Below the pieces are notes generated by a model, which was not told the origin of the DNA, did not search any database, and saw nothing but the letters and a program-made list of their open reading frames with translations. Of a stretch of 64,000 nt of DNA, positions 43,293-53,129 are shown piece after piece. The stretch is taken from positions 1,116,001 to 1,180,000 of the forward strand of contig NZ_CP135996.1 of the NCBI RefSeq assembly GCF_029211325.2. Direction: 5' to 3'. How positions within the stretch are numbered: the stretch's first letter is position 1; the number at the start of each line of letters is the position of its first letter. The translations under genes were made by a program, and so were the position numbers. This DNA is from Caproicibacterium argilliputei (lineage in GTDB: Bacteria; Bacillota; Clostridia; Oscillospirales; Acutalibacteraceae).

Positions 43293-44780
43293 ATGGAGTC
43301 AGAAAATCAGAATGCAGAAAGTCAGCAGACGCGGCAGGAAAGAAACAGAAGATGTGCTCTTTTGCTGCACTTTGCAAAAAAATCGATTCTGCCGGTGCTG
43401 GCTATGTTGGTTGTAGCGGGGTCTTCGTACACAGCGCACGCATGGTCGGCAGAGGTTCATCATGCACAACTGCAGCCGCATATGGCTGCGTCTGCCACAG
43501 CACAGACTGTGCGAAAGGCCGCCCTGCGCTTTGCTTTATCAGATGGGCCGGTGTCTGTGCGCACCAGCGCAACCGAACTGCTGCTTGCGGAAAACGCTCC
43601 GGCGGTGAAGCAGCAGGCAGTTGGTCTTTATGTGGATGATAATTTTATTGGCGCGGTTTATGACGAGGATAAACTACGGCAAATGCTTCTCAATGTACTG
43701 AATAACGCAAAAACTGCGACACATGGTACGGATGCCGCCTTTCTGAACCGGATTGCCATTGTACCGGGGCAGTATGAGCAGACAGCGGTTGTGACCGATG
43801 ATGCGATGATGGTTCTGCTTTCCGGCAACCGCCGCCAAACCAAAACCTATACGGTTTTGCGCGGCGATACGGTGGCTTCCATTGCGAAAAAGAACAACCT
43901 TTCGGAAGCTGCGCTTGCGCAGGCGAACCAGGGGCTGAATCTGCAGAGCCTGCACGCGGGCGATGTGATTCAGTTGGAACTGCCGCAGAAGGTACTGTCG
44001 GTACAAACCACACGGACGGAGTCGAAAACAACGTCGGTGGCGTTTGCACAGCAGACGGTTCTTTCCGAGGATTTGTACGATGACCAAACGGTGGTCAAGA
44101 CCAAAGGGGAAACCGGGCTGAAAACCACCACATATGAAGTGACGTGTGTAAACGGTCAGGAAACCGCCAGGCGTACCTTGCAGGAGAAGCAGAATCGCGC
44201 GCCGGTCACGCAGGTGTCGGTCAAGGGAACCAAAACGCGTGCGAGCGCAGCGGGTACGGCCACTGGTTATTTTTTGTGGCCGACGCCGACGCTGACGAGC
44301 ATTACGTCCGGTTATGGCGCGCGGTGGGGCTCTTTCCACTATGGGCTGGATCTTTCCGGCGCGAATGCGACAGGGCAGCCAATTTATGCTGCGGATGGCG
44401 GTACCGTGGTGACTGCCGGTTTCGATGCCGGTGGTTACGGCAATTATGTGGTTATTGACCATGGAAACGGTTTTGAAAGCATTTACGGTCATGCCAGCAA
44501 ATTACTGGTTTCGCAAGGAGAAAAAGTAGCGCAGGGTCAGCTGATTGCACTGGTGGGCAGTACCGGGCGTTCAACCGGTGCGCACTGCCACTTTGAAGTA
44601 CACAAAAACGGTGCAAAAATGAACCCAACCGGTCTGATTTCCACAGATTCCTCAAAGTTGGTTTCTTATACTGGAGAAGCACTGGACACAGCGCAGGTGC
44701 AGGCAATGGTGCGCGCGGCCAAAGTCAGCAGCCAGTCGAGTTTAAACGCCTACCAGAAAAGCAGTGCCGTCAAACAGTGA
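43293..44780 (+). CDS. LysM/G5-domain M23 family metallopeptidase
   Basis: 495 aa secreted or membrane-anchored peptidoglycan hydrolase. A hydrophobic signal/anchor is at about 29-50; then comes a LysM repeat (TYTVLRGDTVASIAKKNN), a G5-like region (QTVLSEDLYDDQTVVKTKGE in part), and a C-terminal M23 domain with HYGLDLSG and GAHCHFEV zinc motifs. Similar proteins in Clostridia act in cell separation or sporulation. AGAAGGGAT precedes the ATG. Confidence 0.92.
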   Translation: MESENQNAESQQTRQERNRRCALLLHFAKKSILPVLAMLVVAGSSYTAHAWSAEVHHAQLQPHMAASATAQTVRKAALRFALSDGPVSVRTSATELLLAENAPAVKQQAVGLYVDDNFIGAVYDEDKLRQMLLNVLNNAKTATHGTDAAFLNRIAIVPGQYEQTAVVTDDAMMVLLSGNRRQTKTYTVLRGDTVASIAKKNNLSEAALAQANQGLNLQSLHAGDVIQLELPQKVLSVQTTRTESKTTSVAFAQQTVLSEDLYDDQTVVKTKGETGLKTTTYEVTCVNGQETARRTLQEKQNRAPVTQVSVKGTKTRASAAGTATGYFLWPTPTLTSITSGYGARWGSFHYGLDLSGANATGQPIYAADGGTVVTAGFDAGGYGNYVVIDHGNGFESIYGHASKLLVSQGEKVAQGQLIALVGSTGRSTGAHCHFEVHKNGAKMNPTGLISTDSSKLVSYTGEALDTAQVQAMVRAAKVSSQSSLNAYQKSSAVKQ

Positions 44781-45291
44781 ATCTGCAACGGGTGCAGCCA
44801 TATTGAAAACGGTGAAGTGCGGCGGTTCGTCTGCTTCTTGCGGACGGCCACTGCATTTTTTGTATCATTGACGCTGAAAAAACTGGTAAAAATTTTAGAA
44901 CTGGCAGCAGTGCTTTTCCAGCTTGCAAAAGCGGTGCGGTGTTTTGCGTCTACGGCCAGTTTGAGCGGCGTTTCGGCGCCACTGCGGCAGTTTTTGCGGC
45001 GGCAGTGCTCTGTGGGCTGTTTTCAGTTGACAAGCGGCTGTTCTTGCTGTATTATCATTAAGATGTATTTACATAATTGCGAATGAAAAGCACCGTAAAA
45101 ACTGCTCGGTTTCTCACAAAGCAGTGAAATGTCGGCAGTTTGCATTTCCCTTTTGCGGTGCAACACATAAACGGAAAATATCTGGAGAAAAGTGGTAGAC
45201 AATTCTGCTCAATATTTTACATATTTGAGCCATACTACTTTTGTCAGGCGTTTCTTGCAGGAAGATTATCAAGGAATGGAGTTGGCAGAAC
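44781..45291. other. Intergenic region, no supported gene
   Basis: About 510 bp between the M23 peptidase gene and murA. Frames are open here (an 89-codon frame at 44817-45086 starting GTG, and a competing frame with no start codon covering about 44816-45062), but none has a convincing RBS, family motif or codon pattern. No promoter for murA could be placed with confidence. Confidence 0.4.
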
Positions 45292-46575
45292 TTGGACAAG
45301 TTCTTGATTAACGGCGGCAAACAGCTGAAAGGAGAGGTGATGATCAGCGGTGCCAAAAATGCGGCCATCGCGATTATCCCCGCAGCGATTCTTTCAGATG
45401 AACCTTGCAGAATAGAAAATGTTCCGCATATTAAAGATGTCAACGCAATGGTTGGCATTCTGCACGACATGGGGGCGGATATCCGCTGGATGAACCGCTC
45501 GACGCTGCAGGTGGATGCGCGCCCCATTAACACGTACGTGGCTTCCTATGAGCTGGCGCGCCAGATGCGCGGCTCCTATTATCTTCTGGGGGCGCTGCTT
45601 GGGCGCTTTCACCATGCGGTAGTTTCCATGCCGGGCGGCTGTGACTTCGGCGTGCGGCCGATTGACCAGCATTTGAAAGGCTTTTCTGCACTTGGCGCGG
45701 AATATACGCTGGAAGGCGGCATGGTCAATGTTTCCGCACAGGAGTTGCGCGGCAGCAGCATTTATCTGGATGTGGTTTCGGTTGGAGCAACCATCAACAT
45801 CATGCTTGCCGCAGTGAAGGCTTCTGGTGTGACTGTGATTGAAAATGCAGCGAAAGAGCCGCATATCGTTGATTTGGCAAATTTCCTGAACACGATGGGG
45901 GCGGATATCCGCGGGGCAGGCACGGATGTTATCAAGGTCTACGGCGTGGAACATCTGCGCGGTGTGACGTACTCCATTATTCCCGACCAGATTGAGGCGG
46001 GCACATACATGGTCGCCGGGGCGGCCACGCACGGGGATGTGACCGTGACCAACGTGATTCCCAAGCATTTGGAATCCATCACGGCAAAACTGGAGGAAAT
46101 GGGGCTGGAAGTAACCGAATATGATGAGGCAGTGCGGGTGCGCTATGTGGGCAAGCTGAACAAGTGTAACATCAAGACGATGCCGCATCCGGGTTTCCCT
46201 ACGGATATGCAGCCGCAAATTACGGTTTTGCTTTCGCTTGCAAACGGAACCAGCATTGTTAACGAAAGTATATGGGACAACCGCTTCCGTTATGTGGATG
46301 AACTCAAACGTATGGGTGCGCAGGTTTCTGTTGACGGGAAACTGGCAGTTGTGGAGGGAATCGATCACCTGAATGCGGCTCCTGTAAAGGCAACGGATTT
46401 GCGTGCCGGCGCAGCTTTGATTATTGCAGCTCTGGCGGCGCACGGAACCTCTGAAATTGAGCGGATTCGCAATATTGAGCGCGGCTACGAGCATATCGTC
46501 GAAAAGCTGCAGGGAATTGGAGCGGAAATCCGCCGCGTTACCGTGCAGGACAAGGAAGAAGCGCAGGCTGTCTGA
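45292..46575 (+). CDS. murA: UDP-N-acetylglucosamine 1-carboxyvinyltransferase
   Basis: 427 aa. First committed step of peptidoglycan synthesis. N-terminus MDKFLINGGKQLKGEVMISG, with the catalytic Cys in MPGGCDFGVRPIDQH (fosfomycin target). PTDMQPQ is conserved. The TTG start at 45292 is chosen because it begins the family N-terminus; GGAG is 10 bp upstream. Confidence 0.95.
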   Translation: MDKFLINGGKQLKGEVMISGAKNAAIAIIPAAILSDEPCRIENVPHIKDVNAMVGILHDMGADIRWMNRSTLQVDARPINTYVASYELARQMRGSYYLLGALLGRFHHAVVSMPGGCDFGVRPIDQHLKGFSALGAEYTLEGGMVNVSAQELRGSSIYLDVVSVGATINIMLAAVKASGVTVIENAAKEPHIVDLANFLNTMGADIRGAGTDVIKVYGVEHLRGVTYSIIPDQIEAGTYMVAGAATHGDVTVTNVIPKHLESITAKLEEMGLEVTEYDEAVRVRYVGKLNKCNIKTMPHPGFPTDMQPQITVLLSLANGTSIVNESIWDNRFRYVDELKRMGAQVSVDGKLAVVEGIDHLNAAPVKATDLRAGAALIIAALAAHGTSEIERIRNIERGYEHIVEKLQGIGAEIRRVTVQDKEEAQAV

Positions 46576-46654
46576 TTTTTGTGGACAGTGTTTTGGCGGG
46601 GCGGGCGAAGCAGATCGCGCCGTCCTGTTCTTTTGTGCGGAAAGGGAGGGGCTC

Positions 46655-47446
46655 ATGGCCAGATTTTGTCCGTTGTTCAGCGGCAGCAGCGGAAACAGTT
46701 ATTACATAGGCTCTGCTACGGAAGGCATTTTGATGGATGCGGGGCGCAGTGCCAAGCAGATTTCCGAGAAGCTGGATCTCTGCGGGATTCCGCGAGAGGC
46801 AGTTCGCGGTATTTTCGTTACCCATGAGCATACCGACCATGTGCAGGGGTTGCGCGTGCTGGCAGGGCGGCTGAAAGTGCCTGTGTTCGCTTCTGCCGGA
46901 ACCATGCAGGCACTGGATCAAATGGGGATTCTAAATGGAAAGTTTCCTGTACAGGTGCTTGATGAGCAGGGCACAGACTTTGCCGGGATGCGGATTCGCC
47001 CGTTCCATACGTCACATGACTGCGCGGAAGGGTACGGTTACTGTGTGGAAACAGCAGATGACCACCGCGTCGCCTTTGCAACGGATTTAGGGTACTATTC
47101 CGATGAAGTGCAGGAGCACATTACCGGTTCGGAGCTGATTGTTTTGGAGTCAAACCATGATATTGGTATGCTGCAGAACGGCCCGTATCCGTATCCGCTC
47201 AAACGCCGTATCCTTTCGGATCGCGGGCATCTTTCCAACGCGGCCTGTTCGGAAGCAGTCACTGGTTTGGTTCGCAGCGGAACGGCGCGGATTTTTCTGG
47301 CGCATTTGAGTAAGGAAAACAATACGCCCGATCTTGCGCGTGCCACAAGCCTTTGCGCGCTTTCACAAATGGGTGCCGAGCAGGGCAGAGATTTTCTGCT
47401 GGAAGTGGCACCGCGTGAGAATCCGGGAAAGGTGACGGTGTTTTAG
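46655..47446 (+). CDS. WalJ/YycJ-like metallo-beta-lactamase-fold hydrolase
   Basis: 263 aa. Zn motif THEHTDHVQG and further FHTSHDCAEGYGY, ATDLGYYSD and LAHLSKENN, as in YycJ/WalJ proteins, which are encoded near rlmH in Firmicutes. AAAGGGAGGGG precedes the ATG. DNA exonuclease or cell-wall-related roles are proposed for the family; specificity is not shown. Confidence 0.9.
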   Translation: MARFCPLFSGSSGNSYYIGSATEGILMDAGRSAKQISEKLDLCGIPREAVRGIFVTHEHTDHVQGLRVLAGRLKVPVFASAGTMQALDQMGILNGKFPVQVLDEQGTDFAGMRIRPFHTSHDCAEGYGYCVETADDHRVAFATDLGYYSDEVQEHITGSELIVLESNHDIGMLQNGPYPYPLKRRILSDRGHLSNAACSEAVTGLVRSGTARIFLAHLSKENNTPDLARATSLCALSQMGAEQGRDFLLEVAPRENPGKVTVF

Positions 47447-47447
47447 T

Positions 47448-47927
47448 ATGCAGAAAGTGCAGATTGTCTGCATTGGCAAGCTGAAAGAAACCTATTGGCG
47501 GCAGGCGTGTGCAGAGTATGAAAAACGGCTGCGTCCGTTTGTGGATTTTCAGATTCGGGAACTGCCGGAATGCCGCCTGCCGGATGCTCCGTCGCAGGCA
47601 CAGATTGACGCAGCGCTGGAAGAAGAAGCGGTGCGGATTCTGGAAGCCTGCCGTGGCGGCGAGGTGATTCCGCTTTGCATTGAGGGCAAAGCGTTGGATT
47701 CCCCTATGCTGGCGGCACATTTGCAGCAGGCGGCAAATGAAAGTGCCGGGCGCATATCCTTTGTGATTGGCAGCAGCTTCGGCTTGGCTTCTTCTGTTAA
47801 GCAGGCCGGGCGGCTGCGCCTTTCTATGTCGCCCATGACATTTCCGCACCAGCTGGCGCGAGTGATGCTCTGTGAGCAGATTTACCGGGCATATCAGATT
47901 TTGCATCACGGAAAGTATCATAAATAA
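47448..47927 (+). CDS. rlmH: 23S rRNA pseudouridine-1915 N3-methyltransferase
   Basis: 159 aa, SPOUT methyltransferase. The start QKVQIVCIGKLKETYW, the knot GRISFVIGSSFGLA and the terminal MTFPHQLARVMLCEQIYRAY are RlmH signatures. Starts 1 bp after the WalJ-like stop. Only weak AAGGTG upstream, suggesting translational coupling. Confidence 0.96.
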   Translation: MQKVQIVCIGKLKETYWRQACAEYEKRLRPFVDFQIRELPECRLPDAPSQAQIDAALEEEAVRILEACRGGEVIPLCIEGKALDSPMLAAHLQQAANESAGRISFVIGSSFGLASSVKQAGRLRLSMSPMTFPHQLARVMLCEQIYRAYQILHHGKYHK

Positions 47928-47946
47928 TAGAGAAACAGACGAAAAA

Positions 47947-47978
47947 GACGCTTTCGGCAATTCCGAAAGCGTCTTTTC
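47947..47978. terminator. Bidirectional terminator between rlmH and gdhA
   Basis: GACGCTTTCGG (47947-47957) pairs with CCGAAAGCGTC (47963-47973), with A-run and T-run on the two sides; it serves the convergent genes. Confidence 0.85.
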
Positions 47979-48022
47979 TTTCATACAACTCTTTTTCGTC
48001 CATCCAAAAGGCACCTATAGGG

Positions 48023-49402
<1,380 letters not shown>

Positions 49403-49412
49403 TTACTTGTCC

Positions 49413-49441
49413 AGTTTAGCATAGCAAAGTGGATTTTACAA
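49413..49441 (-). promoter_or_regulatory. Sigma-A type promoter for gdhA
   Basis: On the minus strand TTGTAA (49436-49441), 17 bp, TAAACT (49413-49418), with TGC before the -10. Confidence 0.65.
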
Positions 49442-49708
49442 CAAAAACTTTAATTCTGTATACTCTTTTTGCAGGATTTTCACAGTAAGCATGGAAAGAG
49501 CGCAGCCGGGAAGTCTGTGCGCGGCGGGAGCGCCGCAGCAGAAAAATACAACCGCAGCCGACCAGACTTGCAGAATTCCACGCATCTTTTCCAAAAGAAT
49601 TCGGCTATTTCGCCGGAAATATCCTGAAAAATGGGGGGATACTGAAATCTGTTTTCTCTTTCATGCCGGTGATGGTGGGCAAAGCGGCAACTTTCCATGC
49701 AAAAACAA

Positions 49709-49737
49709 TTGACAGCCAATCGAAAATAGAATAGAAT
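49709..49737 (+). promoter_or_regulatory. Sigma-A type promoter for dapF
   Basis: TTGACA (49709-49714), 17 bp, TAGAAT (49732-49737). The 49442-49708 stretch has no supported gene (a 73-codon frame from 49491 has no RBS or family signal). Confidence 0.75.
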
Positions 49738-49769
49738 AATAACAGCGTCAGACAGCAATATTGAAATTT

Positions 49770-49823
49770 TGCGGCAAGGAGGTGTAATTTTTTACAGCAG
49801 CCTTGCCGCATTCTTTATTTTTT
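49770..49823 (+). terminator. Attenuator-like hairpin in the dapF leader
   Basis: TGCGGCAAGG (49770-49779) pairs with CCTTGCCGCA (49801-49810), followed by TTCTTTATTTTTT. The loop contains GAGGTGTAA, a start-stop like motif. The hairpin lies about 25-80 nt after the predicted start of transcription and before the dapF RBS. It does not look like the lysine riboswitch. Confidence 0.65.
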
Positions 49824-49841
49824 GCAGGTGGAGGGCGGAAA

Positions 49842-50675
49842 ATGAAATTCACAAAGATGCAGGGAATCGGCAACGATTACATCTACATCAACTGCTTCCA
49901 GGAAAAAGTGGAAAACCCATCCGAGCTGAGCGTACGGTTGAGCGACCGCCGCTTCGGAATCGGTTCGGACGGCATCATTTTGATTAAACCGAGCAGCAAA
50001 GCAGACTGCGAGATGGACATTTATAACGCGGACGGTTCCCGTGCCATGATGTGCGGAAACGGCATCCGATGCGTCGGCAAATATGTTTATGATCGCGGCA
50101 TTTGCAGGAAAAATCCTCTGCGTGTCGATACCCAGAGCGGCGTGAAAACGCTGTACCTGCACGTCGAAAACGGCGCGGTACAGACCGTGCGTGTGGACAT
50201 GGGAGCACCGATTCTTGCGCCTGCGGAAATTCCGGTGACGCTGCCGGGCGAACGTGCGGTGAACGTGCCGTACACAGTCAGTGGCAGGGAAGAGCACATC
50301 ACCTGCGTTTCCATGGGAAACCCGCACTGCGTGCTTTTTGTGGAAGATGTAGATGCGCTGAATTTGGAGAAAATCGGCCCGGCGTTTGAGCACGCGCCGA
50401 TTTTTCCGCAGCGTGTCAATACGGAATTTATTCAGGTGCTCAGTGACCGGGAAGTCAGGATGCGCGTCTGGGAGCGCGGCTCAGGAGAAACCTGGGCGTG
50501 CGGCACCGGCGCTTGCGCGGCGGCGGTGGCCTGCGCGCTGAACGGAAAGACCGGACGGAAGGTTTTGCTGCACCTGCGCGGCGGGGATTTGACCGTCACT
50601 TGGGAGGAAACCTCCGGAACGGTCTTTATGGAAGGCCCGGCGGCATTCGTCTTTGACGGTACAGTGGATGTGTGA
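49842..50675 (+). CDS. dapF: Diaminopimelate epimerase
   Basis: 277 aa. Converts LL-DAP to meso-DAP. Catalytic cysteines are in MMCGNGIRCVGK and WACGTGACAAAVAC. N-terminus MKFTKMQGIGNDYIYIN. ATG 49842 with GGAGGGCGG upstream. Together with DapL next to it, forms the aminotransferase variant of lysine biosynthesis. Confidence 0.97.
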   Translation: MKFTKMQGIGNDYIYINCFQEKVENPSELSVRLSDRRFGIGSDGIILIKPSSKADCEMDIYNADGSRAMMCGNGIRCVGKYVYDRGICRKNPLRVDTQSGVKTLYLHVENGAVQTVRVDMGAPILAPAEIPVTLPGERAVNVPYTVSGREEHITCVSMGNPHCVLFVEDVDALNLEKIGPAFEHAPIFPQRVNTEFIQVLSDREVRMRVWERGSGETWACGTGACAAAVACALNGKTGRKVLLHLRGGDLTVTWEETSGTVFMEGPAAFVFDGTVDV

Positions 50676-50705
50676 GGTACTTTACAGAAAGGGGTAACGG
50701 AACGG

Positions 50706-51917
50706 ATGGTAAAAGTCAATGAGAATTTTGTGAAGCTTCCGGCAAGTTATTTGTTTGTGGAGATTGCGAATAAAGTCAATGCATTTCAGCAGAAAAACCC
50801 GGAAAAGGAAATCCTGCGGCTGGGAATTGGCGATGTGACCCGCCCGCTGGTAAAGCCGGTGGTGGACGCCATGAAACAGGCCGCGGATGAAATGGGACAG
50901 GCGGAAACCTTTCGCGGTTACGGTCCGGAGGCAGGCTATGCGTTTCTGCGGGAAACCATTGCCGCACACGATTATCAGAATCTGGGCATTTCGGCGGATG
51001 AAATTTTTGTAAGCGACGGCGCCAAAAGCGATACCGGCTCCATCGGCGATATTTTTGGTCTGGACAACACTGTCGCGGTGTGCGACCCGGTTTATCCGGT
51101 TTATGTGGACACCAATGTCATGGCGGGCCGCGCGGGTGACTTTACCGAGGGAAAAGGTTGGAGCAAGATTGTGTATATGCCTTGCTTGGAGGAAAACTAT
51201 TTTTTGCCCGCCCTTCCGGAAACCGTGCCGGATCTCATTTATCTCTGCTTTCCGAACAATCCCTCCGGTGTGAGTATGCCCAAGTCGCAGCTGCAGATGT
51301 GGGTGAACTATGCGAATGAACATGGCTCTGTCATTCTTTATGATGCTGCTTACGAGGCATTTGTTGTAACACCCGGCGTGCCGCACAGCATTTTTGAGTG
51401 TGAAGGGGCGAAGACTTGTGCCATTGAGTTTCGCAGCTTTTCCAAGACAGCCGGTTTTACCGGTACGCGCTGCGCGTTTACCGTGATTCCTAAGGAACTG
51501 AAAGCAGACGGCGTTTCTTTGAACCGCCTGTGGGATCGCCGCCAGTCCACCAAGATGAACGGTGTGTCTTACCCGGTGCAGCGTGCCGCGGAGGCGGTTT
51601 ACTCATCGGAAGGGCAGAAGCTGGTGCGCGAAAACATCGCGTATTATCAGAATAACGCCCGCATTATTTTGGAGGGCTTAAAAAAGGCGGGCTTCACCGT
51701 TTACGGCGGTGTGGACTCCCCTTATGTATGGATGAAGGTTCCGCAGGGCATGACCAGCTGGCAGTTCTTTGACGAATTGCTGACGAAGTGCGCGGTGGTT
51801 GGTACACCCGGCTCCGGCTTTGGTCTGCATGGGGAGGGCTTCTTCCGTCTTACTTCCTTTAACACAAAGGAAAACACAGAAAAAGCAGTTCAGCGCATTG
51901 TTGAACAGTTCAAATAG
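50706..51917 (+). CDS. dapL: LL-diaminopimelate aminotransferase
   Basis: 403 aa. Direct amination of tetrahydrodipicolinate to LL-DAP. PLP lysine in [14 protein letters not shown]; characteristic [29 protein letters not shown] and FPNNPSGV are seen. AAAGGGGTAAC precedes the ATG. Follows dapF by 30 bp. Confidence 0.96.
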   Translation: MVKVNENFVKLPASYLFVEIANKVNAFQQKNPEKEILRLGIGDVTRPLVKPVVDAMKQAADEMGQAETFRGYGPEAGYAFLRETIAAHDYQNLGISADEIFVSDGAKSDTGSIGDIFGLDNTVAVCDPVYPVYVDTNVMAGRAGDFTEGKGWSKIVYMPCLEENYFLPALPETVPDLIYLCFPNNPSGVSMPKSQLQMWVNYANEHGSVILYDAAYEAFVVTPGVPHSIFECEGAKTCAIEFRSFSKTAGFTGTRCAFTVIPKELKADGVSLNRLWDRRQSTKMNGVSYPVQRAAEAVYSSEGQKLVRENIAYYQNNARIILEGLKKAGFTVYGGVDSPYVWMKVPQGMTSWQFFDELLTKCAVVGTPGSGFGLHGEGFFRLTSFNTKENTEKAVQRIVEQFK

Positions 51918-51924
51918 GCAGAAA

Positions 51925-52056
51925 ATGAATACTCCCTCAGAACGCCAGATGACATTGTCCCGCGGCTGGGGGAATCATTGTGTCTGCGGAGGTCTGCGGC
52001 GTTTCCATAAGCTGCAGGAAAAGAATACTACAAAGAAATGGCTGGTGATTTCATGA
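51925..52056 (+). CDS. Small ORF overlapping the carA start
   Basis: 43 codons, starting MNTPSERQMTLSRGWG and ending KKWLVIS; its stop TGA overlaps the carA ATG (ATGA). It has only a weak AGG 6 bp before the ATG. It could be a leader peptide that couples translation to carA, or chance. Confidence 0.35.
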   Translation: MNTPSERQMTLSRGWGNHCVCGGLRRFHKLQEKNTTKKWLVIS

Positions 52057-53129
52057 AAGCATTGCTGATGCTTGAAAACGGAGCGACTTTTTCCGGAACC
52101 GGTTTTGGGGACGAGCATGATGTGCTGTGCGAAGTCGTATTCAACAGTGCGATGTGCGGTTATCCGGAACTGCTGACCGACCCCTCTTACGCAGGGCAGG
52201 GTGTGGTGATGACCTACCCGATGATTGGAAACTACGGGATTTGCTACGAGGACGCAGAATCGTCCAAACCGTGGCTGCGCGCTTATATTGTCCGTTCCGT
52301 TTCCAATGCGGCAAGCAATTTTCGCTGCGATGTGGATTTAGACGCTTACTTAAAGGCGCACCATGTGCCGGGTCTGCAGGGCATTGATACCCGCGCCCTG
52401 ACACGTCTGCTGCGGGAAAGCGGCACTATGCGCGGCATGATTGCTTATGGGGACGGTGCTGACCCGGCGCAGATGAAGCGGAAAATTGAAGCCTACCAAC
52501 TGGAGTCCTGTGTGCCGCAGGTCAGCGTGCGCGGCGGCAATGTTTACGGTGACGGTCCCGTAAAAGTTGCCTTGCTGGATTACGGTGTCAAGAGCAACAT
52601 CATCCGTTCGCTCGTTGCGCACGGATGCACGGTCAAGTGTTTTCCGTGGGACGCGGCTTTTGAGGAACTTATGGCGTGGCAGCCGGACGGCATTATGCTG
52701 AGCAACGGACCCGGCGATCCGAAGGCGTGCGGAAAGGCAATTGCAGAGTTAAAGAAAGTATATGCGGCGGGCGTACCGACTTTTGCCATCTGTTTAGGTC
52801 ACCAGCTCATGGCGCTGGCACAGGGGTTCGATACGTACAAGCTGAAATACGGTCACCGCGGCATTAACCATCCGGTCAAAGACCTTTCCACAAACCGCGT
52901 GTACATTTCCTCGCAGAACCACGGCTTTGTGGTGGACGAAAAAACCGTTGACCCGGCGGTTGCGCAGGTCAGCTTTATCAGCATGAACGATGGCAGCATT
53001 GAGGGGCTTCGCTACGCGAACGGAATGTGTTTTTCCGTACAGTTTCACCCGGAGGCGTGCGGCGGTCCGCGCGACACGGGATTTCTGTTTGACCGCTTTT
53101 TGAAAGTAATGGGAGGTGAGCGGCTGTGA
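52053..53129 (+). CDS. carA: Carbamoyl-phosphate synthase small subunit
   Basis: 358 aa. Glutamine amidotransferase part with catalytic Cys in FAICLGHQLMALA and His in VQFHPEACGGPRD; N-terminal LENGATFSGTGFG. ATG 52053 is chosen by GGTG spacing and family N-terminus; ATG 52038 adds five residues. Overlaps carB by 4 bp. Makes carbamoyl phosphate for pyrimidines and arginine. Confidence 0.97.
   Translation: MKALLMLENGATFSGTGFGDEHDVLCEVVFNSAMCGYPELLTDPSYAGQGVVMTYPMIGNYGICYEDAESSKPWLRAYIVRSVSNAASNFRCDVDLDAYLKAHHVPGLQGIDTRALTRLLRESGTMRGMIAYGDGADPAQMKRKIEAYQLESCVPQVSVRGGNVYGDGPVKVALLDYGVKSNIIRSLVAHGCTVKCFPWDAAFEELMAWQPDGIMLSNGPGDPKACGKAIAELKKVYAAGVPTFAICLGHQLMALAQGFDTYKLKYGHRGINHPVKDLSTNRVYISSQNHGFVVDEKTVDPAVAQVSFISMNDGSIEGLRYANGMCFSVQFHPEACGGPRDTGFLFDRFLKVMGGERL

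Noticed and set aside
44817..45086. 89-codon frame between the M23 peptidase gene and murA
   Set aside because: No RBS, no family signal and no consistent composition; kept only as intergenic.
49491..49712. 73-codon frame between gdhA and dapF
   Set aside because: No RBS and it overlaps the dapF promoter.
49738..49841. Lysine (L-box) riboswitch upstream of dapF
   Set aside because: The leader is only about 100 nt and lacks the multi-stem L-box layout; only an attenuator-like hairpin is supported.
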